From Firmicutes bacterium UBA7523 (GTDB taxonomy: Bacteria > Bacillota > Dethiobacteria > Dethiobacterales > Dethiobacteraceae): 25,557 bases of DNA. The notes under the pieces were generated by a model that searched no databases, was not told where the DNA came from, and saw only the letters and a list, made by a program, of their open reading frames with translations. The stretch spans positions 1 through 25,557 of the forward strand of contig DLMZ01000026.1 in assembly GCA_002479415.1 (NCBI GenBank). Reading direction: 5' to 3'. A program made the translations under genes and the position numbers. The first letter of the stretch is position 1, and every line of letters starts with the position of its first letter. Shown here piece by piece: positions 7,744-15,363 of the stretch.

Positions 7744-8155
7744 ATATCGCAGACAGCATCGAGGCCGTATGAAAGGCACGGCTCAGAAGGGCAACCAAAT
7801 TGTTTTCGGAGAGTACGGGCTACAGGCCTTGGAGCCGGCGTGGATTACAAACCAGCAGATTGAAGCTGCTCGTATTGCAATGACTCGCTACATTAAGCGT
7901 GGCGGTAAGGTATGGATCAAAATTTTCCCCGACAAGCCGGTAACAGCTAAGCCTGCGGAAACCCGGATGGGTTCTGGTAAAGGATCCCCCGAATATTGGG
8001 TAGCCGTTGTAAAGCCTGGTCGTGTTCTTTTTGAACTGGCCGGCGTTCCGGAGGACGTGGCTAGGGAAGCCATGCGCCTGGCAGCGCATAAACTCCCAAT
8101 TAAAACAAAATTCCTGAAACGTGTTGAAACAGGTGGTGATGGTCATGAGAGCTAA
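7721..8155 (+). CDS. rplP: 50S ribosomal protein L16
   Basis: L16 organises the A-site side of the 50S subunit. The product has 144 residues, starting MLIPKRVKYRRQHRGRMKG, with the conserved WIKIFPDKPVTAKPAETRMG block near residues 61-80 and GSGKGSPEYWVAVV next. ATG 7721 is preceded by GGAGGAGGT; a longer open frame starting at 7544 is rejected because it would be read out of frame inside rpsC and adds no conserved sequence. It overlaps the rpsC end by 23 bases and rpmC by 11, so the three genes are probably translated together. Confidence 0.97.
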   Translation: MLIPKRVKYRRQHRGRMKGTAQKGNQIVFGEYGLQALEPAWITNQQIEAARIAMTRYIKRGGKVWIKIFPDKPVTAKPAETRMGSGKGSPEYWVAVVKPGRVLFELAGVPEDVAREAMRLAAHKLPIKTKFLKRVETGGDGHES

Positions 8156-8342
8156 GGAGTTTAAAGAATTCAGCGATGTTGAATTGGACGGCAAAATGTC
8201 CGAGTTAAAAGAAGAGCTGTTTAACCTGCGCTTTCAAATGGCCACAGGCCAACTGGAAAACCCGATGAGAATTCGGGAAGTGCGCAAAAATATTGCACGG
8301 GTTAAAACAGTCCAGCGGGAACGTGAGTTGAAAATAAACTAA
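8145..8342 (+). CDS. rpmC: 50S ribosomal protein L29
   Basis: L29 is a small helical protein near the exit tunnel. The start is taken as ATG 8145, giving 65 residues beginning MRAKEFKEFSDVEL; AGGTGG lies eight bases upstream. An alternative ATG at 8139 would add only two residues. The conserved LKEELFNLRFQMATGQLENP core and the IREVRKNIARVKTV helix are intact. It overlaps rplP by 11 bases. Confidence 0.95.
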   Translation: MRAKEFKEFSDVELDGKMSELKEELFNLRFQMATGQLENPMRIREVRKNIARVKTVQRERELKIN

Positions 8343-8369
8343 CGATGCCGTTGAAAGGAGGCAAAGCTC

Positions 8370-8627
8370 TTGGAGCGCAGTAACCGTAAAACACGGATCG
8401 GCCAAGTTGTAAGCGATAAAATGGATAAGACGGCTGTTGTATCCGTGGAACGTATCACTCGCCATCCTCTGTACGGGAAAATCGTTAGGGTGTCCCGTAA
8501 GTATAAAATCCATGATCCCGAGAATGCTTGCAGTATCGGAGATAAAGTAAAAATCATGGAGACAAGACCTTTAAGCAAGGACAAAAGATGGCGTCTTGTA
8601 GAAATTATGGAGAAATCCAAACTGTAA
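8370..8627 (+). CDS. rpsQ: 30S ribosomal protein S17
   Basis: S17 is an OB-fold primary binder of 16S rRNA. The 85-residue product starts at TTG 8370, eight bases after AAAGGAGG (8354-8361). It shows GQVVSDKMDKTAVVSVER, HPLYGKIV and the C-terminal ETRPLSKDKRWRLVEI typical of bacterial S17. Length is normal. Confidence 0.96.
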   Translation: MERSNRKTRIGQVVSDKMDKTAVVSVERITRHPLYGKIVRVSRKYKIHDPENACSIGDKVKIMETRPLSKDKRWRLVEIMEKSKL

Positions 8628-8641
8628 AAATTGGATAACGA

Positions 8642-8665
8642 CCTACCTCCAGTAGGGAAAGGAGG
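8642..8665 (+). promoter_or_regulatory. Anti-SD/SD hairpin before rplN
   Basis: CCTCC (8646-8650) can pair with the rplN ribosome binding site GGAGG (8661-8665) over a ten-base loop. An alternative stem, CCTAC (8642-8646) with GTAGG (8652-8656), would free the SD, so the two are partly exclusive. Positions 8645-8665 match the block before rplD (4595-4615) at 19 of 21 bases. Function is inferred. Confidence 0.4.
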
Positions 8666-8671
8666 CAACCC

Positions 8672-9040
8672 ATGATACAAAGCCAAACATATTTGGCCGT
8701 TGCCGACAATTCCGGTGCCAAAAAGATTATGTGTATTCGTGTTCTTGGCGGATCTACCCGGAAAACCGGTAATATCGGCGATGTTATTGTAGCTTCGGTC
8801 AAAGAAGCAACACCCGGCGGGGTTGTCAAAAAAGGTGATGTTGTCAAAGCGGTTATAGTCCGTTCCCGGCAGGGAGCACGACGTAATGACGGCTCGTACA
8901 TCAAGTTTGACGAAAACGCCGCAGTGCTGATTAACGAACAGAAGAACCCGCGGGGAACACGGATTTTCGGACCTGTGGCCCGTGAACTAAGAGAAAAAGA
9001 ATTTATGAAAATCGTCTCACTTGCCCCGGAAGTGATATAA
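8672..9040 (+). CDS. rplN: 50S ribosomal protein L14
   Basis: L14 lies at the subunit interface and contacts 16S rRNA helix 14. The product has 122 residues, exactly the family length, starting MIQSQTYLAVADNSGAKKIM, with GDVIVASVKEATPGG in the middle and GPVARELREKEFMKIVSLAPEV at the end. The ATG lies six bases after GGAGG, which may be sequestered by an upstream CCTCC. Confidence 0.98.
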   Translation: MIQSQTYLAVADNSGAKKIMCIRVLGGSTRKTGNIGDVIVASVKEATPGGVVKKGDVVKAVIVRSRQGARRNDGSYIKFDENAAVLINEQKNPRGTRIFGPVARELREKEFMKIVSLAPEVI

Positions 9041-9061
9041 AGCGCCAAGGAGGTGCAAATA

Positions 9062-9388
9062 TTGACAGTTTCCAAGATGCATGTAAGAAAAGGTGATAAA
9101 GTCGTAGTGTTGTCCGGTAAGGACAAAGGTAAAAAAGGTAAAGTGATTTCTGCTATTCCTAGTGAAGGGAAAGTAGTTGTCGAAGGGGTTAATGTAATTA
9201 AAAAGCATGCTAGAGCTTCAAAGCATGTGCAGGCAGGTATTCATGATCAGGAAGCGCCTTTAAACAGCGCTAAAGTTATGGTTGTCTGCCCCAACTGCCA
9301 GAAAGCCACAAGGATTGCTAAGTCCGTTATGAAAGACGGAAAACGCGCCAGGGTATGCAAAAAGTGCGGAGAATCCCTCGATAAGTAG
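9062..9388 (+). CDS. rplX: 50S ribosomal protein L24, zinc-ribbon form
   Basis: L24 is an assembly-initiator protein of the 50S subunit with a KOW domain, here HVRKGDKVVVLSGKDKGKKG near the N-terminus. I choose TTG 9062, eight bases after AAGGAGG (9047-9053), giving 108 residues. The GTG at 9053 overlaps the SD, and ATG 9077 has no SD. The C-terminal part carries CPNC and CKKC pairs, a zinc-ribbon arrangement found in many Firmicutes L24 proteins. The gene is followed by rplE 20 bases later. Confidence 0.94.
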   Translation: MTVSKMHVRKGDKVVVLSGKDKGKKGKVISAIPSEGKVVVEGVNVIKKHARASKHVQAGIHDQEAPLNSAKVMVVCPNCQKATRIAKSVMKDGKRARVCKKCGESLDK

Positions 9389-9408
9389 CTGGAAAGGAGG
9401 TACGGACT

Positions 9409-9951
9409 ATGGCCCGGTTAAAAGAGAAATACAACAGCGAAGTGCGGCCGGCGTTGATGGAACGTTTCCAGTATAAAAACGTCCTCCAGGCCCCGCGTTT
9501 GAATAAAGTAGTTATTAATATGGGCGTAGGTGAAGCAAAGGAAAATGCTAAGGTGCTGGATGCCGCAGTCAATGATATGGCATTGATTGCAGGACAACGC
9601 CCTGTTATCACCAAAGCCCGCAAGTCTGTGGCCAGCTTCAAGCTTCGCGAAGGAATGTCCATTGGTTGCAAGGTTACGCTAAGGGGAGAGAGGATGTATG
9701 AGTTCCTTGACAAGCTCTTTAATGTGGCACTGCCTAGGGTACGTGATTTTCGTGGGGTTTCGCCCAAATCGTTTGACGGTCGTGGCAACTATACTCTGGG
9801 ATTGAAGGAACAATTGATTTTCCCGGAGATTAATTACGACCAGATCGACAAAGTACGCGGTATGGATATAGTAATTGTAACAACTGCTGATAATGATGAA
9901 GAAGCAAGGGAGCTGCTGCGAGCTATGGGCATGCCGTTCCGGACAGCATAA
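9409..9951 (+). CDS. rplE: 50S ribosomal protein L5
   Basis: L5 binds 5S rRNA and contacts P-site tRNA. The 180-residue product has family landmarks: LNKVVINMGVGEAKENAK near residue 31, AGQRPVITKARKSVASFKLR in the centre, then LPRVRDFRGV and FDGRGNYTLGLKEQLIFPE. The start ATG follows AAAGGAGGT. Ordinary in length and context. Confidence 0.98.
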   Translation: MARLKEKYNSEVRPALMERFQYKNVLQAPRLNKVVINMGVGEAKENAKVLDAAVNDMALIAGQRPVITKARKSVASFKLREGMSIGCKVTLRGERMYEFLDKLFNVALPRVRDFRGVSPKSFDGRGNYTLGLKEQLIFPEINYDQIDKVRGMDIVIVTTADNDEEARELLRAMGMPFRTA

Positions 9952-9971
9952 ATGGAAAAGGAGGGGAAAAC

Positions 9972-10157
9972 GTGGCCAAAAAATCAATGATTGCTAAGGC
10001 AAACAGAACCCCCAAGTTTGAAGTGCAAGGTGTTAACCGCTGCAAATTGTGCGGCCGTCCCCGTGCGTACCTGCGCAAGTTTGGTATGTGTCGCCTTTGT
10101 TTCCGTAAGCTTGCCCACGAAGGGAAAATCCCCGGCGTGAAAAAAGCCAGCTGGTAG
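9972..10157 (+). CDS. rpsN: 30S ribosomal protein S14, zinc type
   Basis: S14 is a 30S head protein. This is the short 61-residue zinc form (family S14p/S29e type Z) with CKLC and CRLC pairs at about residues 24-27 and 40-43. Start is GTG 9972 after AAGGAGGGG. The zinc form is the ancestral one; whether the genome also has a zinc-independent paralogue cannot be seen here. Its place between rplE and rpsH is canonical. Confidence 0.97.
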   Translation: MAKKSMIAKANRTPKFEVQGVNRCKLCGRPRAYLRKFGMCRLCFRKLAHEGKIPGVKKASW

Positions 10158-10192
10158 AGGGGATTTAAGGAGAGAAAGGAGGTTCGATTGCG

Positions 10193-10591
10193 ATGACCAT
10201 GACGGACCCAATTGCCGATATGTTGACAAGAATTCGCAATGCAAATATGGTTCACCACGAGACTGTGGAGATACCCGGTTCAAAGGTAAAGCTTGCCATT
10301 GCGGATATTTTAAAGCAAGAAGGCTATATTAAGGAGTTCGATTTCAAGAAAGACAATAAGCAGGGGACCATTCGTATTTACCTCAAATACGGCCCTAACC
10401 GCGAAAAAGTCATTTCCGGATTAAAGAGGATTAGTAAGCCGGGATTGCGTGTATATGCGCAAAAAGATGATCTGCCTAAAGTGCTGAGCGGACTAGGGAT
10501 CGCCATCATATCCACCTCACAAGGGATAATGAGCGATAAAGCTGCGCGTAAAAACGGCATTGGCGGCGAAGTCCTCTGCTACATTTGGTAA
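10193..10591 (+). CDS. rpsH: 30S ribosomal protein S8
   Basis: S8 is a primary 16S rRNA binder and, in enteric bacteria, the repressor of the spc operon. The 132-residue product begins MTMTDPIADMLTRIRNAN. ATG 10193 lies nine bases after AAGGAGGT (10176-10183); the second ATG at 10199 is 15 bases away and less likely. The C-terminal STSQGIMSDKAARKNGIGGE and final EVLCYIW are diagnostic. The stop overlaps the rplF ribosome binding site. Confidence 0.97.
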   Translation: MTMTDPIADMLTRIRNANMVHHETVEIPGSKVKLAIADILKQEGYIKEFDFKKDNKQGTIRIYLKYGPNREKVISGLKRISKPGLRVYAQKDDLPKVLSGLGIAIISTSQGIMSDKAARKNGIGGEVLCYIW

Positions 10592-10605
10592 GGAGGTAGG
10601 AAAAA

Positions 10606-11142
10606 ATGAGCCGCATCGGTCGTAAGCCGGTAGAACTGCCGGCAGGCGTAGAATTTAGCCAAGACGACAATACTGTTACTGTTAAAGGGCCTCTGGGTCA
10701 ATTGAAAAAAGAATTGCCCCGGTTAATTAAAGTTGAGCTGCAGGGTAATCAAGTAATTGTCAGCCGTGATGAAGATACTAAGGAAAAGCGTTCTCTCCAT
10801 GGCCTTACCCGTACGCTAGTGGCCAATATGGTTGAAGGCGTAACCAAGGGATATTCGAAAACGCTGGAGTTGGTCGGCGTTGGTTACCGCGCCAATAAAC
10901 AAGGAGATAATGTTGTTATCTCTATTGGTTATTCACATCCGGTAAATATTGTCCCGCCTAAAGGCATTGAACTGGAAGTTCCCGCACCTACTAAAATAGT
11001 GGTTAAAGGAATTGACAAAGAAGCGGTGGGCAGCATAGCAGCAAACATCCGTGCAGTACGTGAACCGGAACCTTATAAAGGGAAAGGTATTAAATACGAT
11101 ACGGAAAGAATTCGCCGGAAAGTCGGTAAGACTGGTAAGTAG
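10606..11142 (+). CDS. rplF: 50S ribosomal protein L6
   Basis: L6 sits near the factor-binding centre at the base of the L7/L12 stalk. The product has 178 residues, starting MSRIGRKPVELPAGVE, with GPLGQLKKELP and the C-terminal PEPYKGKGIKYDTERIRRK block. TAAGGAGGT precedes the ATG. The 83-base spacer downstream contains a strong hairpin before rplR. Confidence 0.98.
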   Translation: MSRIGRKPVELPAGVEFSQDDNTVTVKGPLGQLKKELPRLIKVELQGNQVIVSRDEDTKEKRSLHGLTRTLVANMVEGVTKGYSKTLELVGVGYRANKQGDNVVISIGYSHPVNIVPPKGIELEVPAPTKIVVKGIDKEAVGSIAANIRAVREPEPYKGKGIKYDTERIRRKVGKTGK

Positions 11143-11158
11143 TTATTTATGAAATGTT

Positions 11159-11204
11159 TGCGTCAGATGCAGGCGAGAGTATAGTGTCGCAGCATACTGA
11201 CGCA
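11159..11204 (+). promoter_or_regulatory. Long hairpin between rplF and rplR
   Basis: TGCGTCAG (11159-11166) pairs perfectly with CTGACGCA (11197-11204). Inside, ATGC (11167-11170) pairs with GCAT (11192-11195), leaving one bulged A, and GCGA (11173-11176) pairs with TCGC (11187-11190). That is 16 base pairs in total. No T-run follows, so it is unlikely to terminate transcription. It ends seven bases before the rplR ribosome binding site, so an RNA-level control or processing role is possible but unproven. Confidence 0.5.
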
Positions 11205-11225
11205 GCAGGTGAGGAGGGATATGCT

Positions 11226-11594
11226 TTGATAACCCGTCAAGATAAAAATGCCGCCCGGAAGCGGAGACACCTTCGTGTTCGCAAAAAATTATCAGGGACT
11301 CCGTCATGTCCGCGGCTTAACGTCTTCCGCAGCCTGAAGAATATTTATGCGCAAATCATCGACGATGAAAACGGTGTTACGCTAGTTGCAGCGTCCAGCT
11401 TGGATTCCGTAATCGGGGAAGGGAAAGCTTCATGTGGGAACAAAGAAGCAGCCCGTCAAGTTGGCAAGCTGATTGCGCAGAAAGCTGCGGAAAAAGGAAT
11501 TAAGCAGGTTGTATTTGACAGAGGGGGCTACCTCTATCACGGCCGGATTAAAGAACTGGCTGATGGTGCCCGGGAAGCGGGCCTGGAATTTTAG
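11226..11594 (+). CDS. rplR: 50S ribosomal protein L18
   Basis: L18 binds 5S rRNA together with L5 and L25. The chosen start is TTG 11226, seven bases after GAGGAGGG (11211-11218), giving 122 residues that begin MITRQDKNAARKRRHLRVRK as the family does. The frame is open to ATG 11154, but those 24 codons overlap the hairpin and are not L18-like. The core SCPRLNVFRSLKNIYAQIIDD and C-terminal VVFDRGGYLYHGRIKELADG are intact. Confidence 0.95.
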   Translation: MITRQDKNAARKRRHLRVRKKLSGTPSCPRLNVFRSLKNIYAQIIDDENGVTLVAASSLDSVIGEGKASCGNKEAARQVGKLIAQKAAEKGIKQVVFDRGGYLYHGRIKELADGAREAGLEF

Positions 11595-11614
11595 CGCGAA
11601 GGAGGGATAACGGC

Positions 11615-12115
11615 GTGAATAAATATGATTCCAATAAATCGGAGTTGACCGAAAAGGTCGTCCAGATAAACCGTGTCGCCAAAGTAGTTAAAGGCGGTCG
11701 GCGCTTCAGCTTCTCCGCTTTGGTTGTTGTCGGAGACGGCAACGGTAAAGTGGGTGCAGGCATGGGTAAAGCGGGCGAAGTCCCGGAAGCGATTCGTAAA
11801 GGAATTGAAGATGCAAAAAAGAATATGATAACAGTTCCTTTAGTAGGCACAACCATACCCCATGCCGTCACTGGCGTCTTCGGCGCAGGCAGGGTTATGT
11901 TAAAGCCTGCATCGGAAGGTACCGGTGTTATCGCCGGCGGGCCGGTTCGCGCGGTGTTGGAGTTGGCCGGAGTGCGGGATATTTTGACCAAATCACTCGG
12001 ATCCGCCAATGCTATCAATGTCATCAATGCGACGATGACAGGCCTGAAAAACTTAAAAAGCGCTGAACATGTCGCAAAACTGCGCGGCAAAACAGTGGAA
12101 GAGCTTTTAGGGTAG
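11615..12115 (+). CDS. rpsE: 30S ribosomal protein S5
   Basis: S5 contributes to decoding accuracy and lines the mRNA entry channel. The 166-residue product starts at GTG 11615 after AAGGAGGG. It has the double-stranded-RNA-binding-like N-domain VQINRVAKVVKGGRRFSFSA near residue 16 and the GDGNGKVGAGMGKAGEVPEA loop. The C-domain includes PHAVTGVFGAGRVMLKPA. It overlaps nothing and lies 12 bases before rpmD. Confidence 0.98.
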   Translation: MNKYDSNKSELTEKVVQINRVAKVVKGGRRFSFSALVVVGDGNGKVGAGMGKAGEVPEAIRKGIEDAKKNMITVPLVGTTIPHAVTGVFGAGRVMLKPASEGTGVIAGGPVRAVLELAGVRDILTKSLGSANAINVINATMTGLKNLKSAEHVAKLRGKTVEELLG

Positions 12116-12127
12116 GAGGCGGAACAC

Positions 12128-12310
12128 ATGAGCAAACAATTACGTATCACTTTAATCAATAGTGTAATCGGACGGCCAGAACCCCAACGGCTGACGGTAA
12201 AGGCTTTGGGCTTATCCAAGCTTCACCAGTCTGTTGAACATGCGGATACACCTCAAATCAGGGGTATGATCAATAAGGTTATCCACCTCGTTCAAGTTGA
12301 AGAAGTTTAG
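12128..12310 (+). CDS. rpmD: 50S ribosomal protein L30
   Basis: L30 is a small 50S protein absent from some lineages. The 60-residue product reads KQLRITLINSVIGRPEPQR at the N-terminus and TPQIRGMINKVIHLVQVEEV at the C-terminus, matching bacterial L30. The ATG is preceded by GGAGGCGG. It lies between rpsE and rplO as usual. Confidence 0.96.
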   Translation: MSKQLRITLINSVIGRPEPQRLTVKALGLSKLHQSVEHADTPQIRGMINKVIHLVQVEEV

Positions 12311-12324
12311 AGGAGGTGTAAGCA

Positions 12325-12765
12325 ATGCGTTTACATGAGTTATCCAGTCCCAAGGGAGCTCGGACTAAGAAAAAAAGACTGGGCAGAGGTATCGGCAGCG
12401 GACTTGGCAAAACTTCCGGTAAAGGGCATAAAGGACAGAACGCCCGCTCAGGCGGTGGTGTGCGTCCTGGTTTTGAAGGCGGACAAATGCCTTTGCAGCG
12501 TACCGTACCAAAGAGGGGCTTTACTAGTATTTTCAAAAAAGATTACAATGAAGTTAATATTGCCCGCCTCAATATCTTCGCCGATGGTACAATAGTAACG
12601 CCTGAATTGTTAAAGCAACAAGGAGTTATTAAGAATAAAAAAGACGGTGTGAGAATTCTTGGTAACGGCAACTTGGAGCGGTCTCTCACTGTTTCTGCAC
12701 ATGGTTTTACCAAAACGGCCGCTGAAAAGATTGAAGCCGCCGGCGGCAAAACTGAGGTGATCTAG
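12325..12765 (+). CDS. rplO: 50S ribosomal protein L15
   Basis: L15 is a late assembly protein of the 50S subunit. The 146-residue product has the glycine-rich RNA-binding N-terminal part RLGRGIGSGLGKTSGKGHKG (about residues 18-37) and SGGGVRPGFEGGQMPL, then a folded C-terminal domain. The start follows AGAGGAGGT. The stop TAG is one base before the secY start, suggesting coupling. Confidence 0.97.
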   Translation: MRLHELSSPKGARTKKKRLGRGIGSGLGKTSGKGHKGQNARSGGGVRPGFEGGQMPLQRTVPKRGFTSIFKKDYNEVNIARLNIFADGTIVTPELLKQQGVIKNKKDGVRILGNGNLERSLTVSAHGFTKTAAEKIEAAGGKTEVI

Positions 12766-12766
12766 C

Positions 12767-14023
12767 ATGCTAGAAATAGTACGCAGTGCCTGGAAAATTA
12801 AAGAGCTGAGGCAACGAATACTATTTACAGTGTTTATGTTATTTGTCTATCGCTTGGGTGCACATATACCTGTTCCGGGGGTAGATCCCACGGTATTAGC
12901 TGATTTCTTCCAGGGAGATAACTTGTTCGGTTTATTTAATGTATTTGCCGGAGGGGCCTTGGAAAATTTCACTATCTTTGCTATGGGTATTATGCCTTAC
13001 ATTAATGCATCGATTATAATGCAGCTTTTGACGGTGGTTGTACCCAAGTTTGAAGAATGGGCTAAAGAAGGACCGGAAGGGCAGAAAAAACTGTCTCAAA
13101 TAGTTCGCTACGGCACTGTAATTCTGGCTCTTATCCAGGCAACAGGAATGACAGTGGGCATATTCAAAGCAGCTGTTATTAACCCTAATCTTTTTACGTA
13201 CCTGACCATAATTATAGCGCTGACTGCTGGAACTGCGTTTTTGATGTGGCAGGGGGAGCTTATTACGGAGCATGGTGTGGGCAATGGAATTTCGCTGATT
13301 ATTTTCGCTGGGATTGTTTCCCGCTTTGGACCGGGGTTGCTTCAAACATTTGAGCTGACCCGACTGGGTGAGTTGAACATTTTCACCGTCTTGGCTACAG
13401 TGATTATAGTCCTTGGTCTGATTGTGGGTATTGTGGCTTTAGAAGAAGGCCAGCGTCGTATCCCGGTACAGTATGCCAAGCGTGTAGTTGGACGGAAAAT
13501 GTACGGCGGGCAGTCAACGCATATCCCGATGAAAGTTAACCAGTCTGGTGTTATTCCTGTTATTTTCGCATCGGCACTGCTGATGTTCCCGGCTACTATT
13601 GCGCAGTTTATTAACCATCCCATAGCGCGGTACTTTGAAAATATGTTCAGAGTCGGGGCACCTGTTCACACGATCTTCTTTATGCTGTTAATTTTGTTTT
13701 TCGCTTATTTTTATACTGCTATACAGTTTGATCCTATGAAAATTTCCAATGATATGAAAAAAAATGGCGGCTTTGTTCCCGGATTACGACCGGGCAGGCC
13801 AACAGCCGAGTTTCTCGCTCGTGTTTCTAACCGCCTGACACTAGCTGGTGCCGTTGCACTGGCAGCTATTGCCACTATGCCGGTTATTTTGCAGAATCTA
13901 TTCAGAATAAATGTCATTTTTGGCGGCGTAGGGATGATTATTGTCGTTGGTGTGGTTCTTGAAACAATGAGGCAAATAGAAAGCCACATGTTAATGAGGA
14001 ATTACCAGGGCTTCATGAAATAA
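12767..14023 (+). CDS. secY: Protein translocase subunit SecY
   Basis: SecY is the channel of the Sec machinery in the cytoplasmic membrane. The 418-residue product has about ten predicted hydrophobic segments. The first lies near residues 17-35 and is followed by RLGAHIPVPGVDP; the plug region with NLFGLFNVFAGGALENFTIFAMGI and the cytoplasmic loop GQSTHIPMKVNQSGVIPVIF are characteristic. The start is ATG 12767 with GAGGTGAT upstream. In most relatives adk comes next; here the secY stop instead overlaps the spacer directly before map. Confidence 0.98.
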   Translation: MLEIVRSAWKIKELRQRILFTVFMLFVYRLGAHIPVPGVDPTVLADFFQGDNLFGLFNVFAGGALENFTIFAMGIMPYINASIIMQLLTVVVPKFEEWAKEGPEGQKKLSQIVRYGTVILALIQATGMTVGIFKAAVINPNLFTYLTIIIALTAGTAFLMWQGELITEHGVGNGISLIIFAGIVSRFGPGLLQTFELTRLGELNIFTVLATVIIVLGLIVGIVALEEGQRRIPVQYAKRVVGRKMYGGQSTHIPMKVNQSGVIPVIFASALLMFPATIAQFINHPIARYFENMFRVGAPVHTIFFMLLILFFAYFYTAIQFDPMKISNDMKKNGGFVPGLRPGRPTAEFLARVSNRLTLAGAVALAAIATMPVILQNLFRINVIFGGVGMIIVVGVVLETMRQIESHMLMRNYQGFMK

Positions 14024-14034
14024 TGGAGGCAGGC

Positions 14035-14796
14035 ATGATTACCATTAAATCGCCGAGGGAAATTGAGCTGATGCGACAGGCCGGACGCGTTGTTGCCGAG
14101 GTTCTTCAGGAGATATCTGAAGCTGTAAGGCCGGGGATTTCTACGGGAGAACTGGACAACATAGCAGAGCGTCGTATTCGCAAAGCTAAGTGCATCCCGG
14201 CTTTTAAAGGATACCATGGTTTTCCCGCAACTATTTGTGCTTCTGTCAACGAAGAAGTGGTACACGGGATACCTGGCGTGCGACGTCTTGTGGACGGAGA
14301 TATAATCAGTGTTGATGTGGGAGCTGTATTTCAAGGTTATTACGGTGATGCTGCAGCCACGTTCCCAGTGGGTGATGTGAATCCTGAGGCTTTACGCCTA
14401 ATAGAAGTAACCAAAGAATCGCTTCACCTTGGAATTGCTCAGGCAATCGAGGGAAACCATTTAACGGATATATCGAACGCAGTTCAAACACATGTGGAAA
14501 ATAACGGGTTTGCCGTAGTGCGTAATTACGTCGGTCACGGCATTGGCAACCAGATGCACGAAGAGCCTCAGGTGCCCAATTTTGGTAAACCTGGGCGGGG
14601 GCCGCGATTGCAGGCAGGAATGGCATTAGCTATTGAACCCATGGTTAACATGGGTACTTGGCAGGTCGAAACTTTAATGGATAATTGGACCGTTGTTACA
14701 TTAGACCGCAAGTGGTCCGCCCACTTTGAGCATACTGTGGCCGTGGGAAAAGATGAGTCCGAAATATTAACCGTTCTTTCCGCTGCCGGTAAGTGA
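14035..14796 (+). CDS. map: Methionine aminopeptidase, type I
   Basis: Map removes the initiator methionine from nascent proteins. I choose ATG 14035, five bases after TGGAGG (14024-14029), giving 253 residues starting MITIKSPREIELMRQAGRVV; an ATG at 14023 overlaps the secY stop and sits on the SD. Metal ligands are visible as the Asp in ISVDVGA, the Asp in YGDAAAT, the His in GHGIG, the Glu in AIEPM and the Glu in FEHTVAV. The usual neighbour adk is missing upstream. Downstream is the KOW gene. Confidence 0.96.
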   Translation: MITIKSPREIELMRQAGRVVAEVLQEISEAVRPGISTGELDNIAERRIRKAKCIPAFKGYHGFPATICASVNEEVVHGIPGVRRLVDGDIISVDVGAVFQGYYGDAAATFPVGDVNPEALRLIEVTKESLHLGIAQAIEGNHLTDISNAVQTHVENNGFAVVRNYVGHGIGNQMHEEPQVPNFGKPGRGPRLQAGMALAIEPMVNMGTWQVETLMDNWTVVTLDRKWSAHFEHTVAVGKDESEILTVLSAAGK

Positions 14797-14812
14797 GGGG
14801 GGTTGAATAAAA

Positions 14813-15145
14813 ATGATTCAACCGCCGCAAATTGGGCTGTTAGTCCATTCGCTTGCGGGACGTGACACCGGTGAACATTATCTGGTCGTCGGCACAATGG
14901 AGCCAAATATAGTTCTCGTTGCCAACGGCTTAAACCGTCCCCTGCATAGCCCGAAGAAAAAAAATCTTCGTCATTTACAGGTTCACAAGAGCAGTTCTGC
15001 CGAGTTGGCGGAAAAAATCCGCAACAGGCTGGCATGTGATGATGAGATTGCACGGGCAATCCGTGAAATGGTTGATATAATGGACCATCCCGGGGGAGAA
15101 AGGGAGGGAACTGAACCTGATGTCAAAGAAGAAAGACGTTATTGA
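14813..15145 (+). CDS. KOW-domain RNA-binding protein (L14e-like)
   Basis: This 110-residue protein lies between map and infA, where many Firmicutes carry a small KOW-domain RNA-binding protein (the YbzG-like slot in Bacillus). The N-terminal 50 residues fit a KOW fold: GLLVHSLAGRDTGEHYLVVG, then HSPKKKNLRHLQVH with basic residues. After that comes a mainly helical, charged C-terminal half (residues 58-110) that ends in an acidic/basic tail and is longer than in Bacillus. The start ATG follows a G-rich SD (GAGGGGGG). The 3' end overlaps infA by 26 bases. A role in the ribosome or translation is inferred from the domain and location only. Confidence 0.85.
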   Translation: MIQPPQIGLLVHSLAGRDTGEHYLVVGTMEPNIVLVANGLNRPLHSPKKKNLRHLQVHKSSSAELAEKIRNRLACDDEIARAIREMVDIMDHPGGEREGTEPDVKEERRY

Positions 15146-15341
15146 GGTAGAGGGAACTGTTCTTGAGCCTCTGCCGAACGCTATGTTTCGCGTCGAACTG
15201 AAAAACGGTCATAAAGTATTGGCCCACGTTTCCGGTAAAATTCGCATGAACTTCATCCGTATTCTCCCGGGAGACAGGGTATTGGTAGAGTTATCACCTT
15301 ATGACCTAACACGTGGGCGTATTACCTACCGTTATAAGTAG
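15120..15341 (+). CDS. infA: Translation initiation factor IF-1
   Basis: IF-1 blocks the A site during initiation and modulates IF-2 and IF-3. The 73-residue OB-fold product is standard: SKKKDVIEVEGTVLEPLPNA, then HVSGKIRMNFIRILPGDRVLVELSPYDLTRGRI. Its start lies inside the KOW gene, with GGGAGGG about ten bases upstream, so translation is probably coupled. rpmJ follows 22 bases later. Confidence 0.97.
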   Translation: MSKKKDVIEVEGTVLEPLPNAMFRVELKNGHKVLAHVSGKIRMNFIRILPGDRVLVELSPYDLTRGRITYRYK

Positions 15342-15363
15342 ACGCAAAGAAGGAGGTTTTGGG

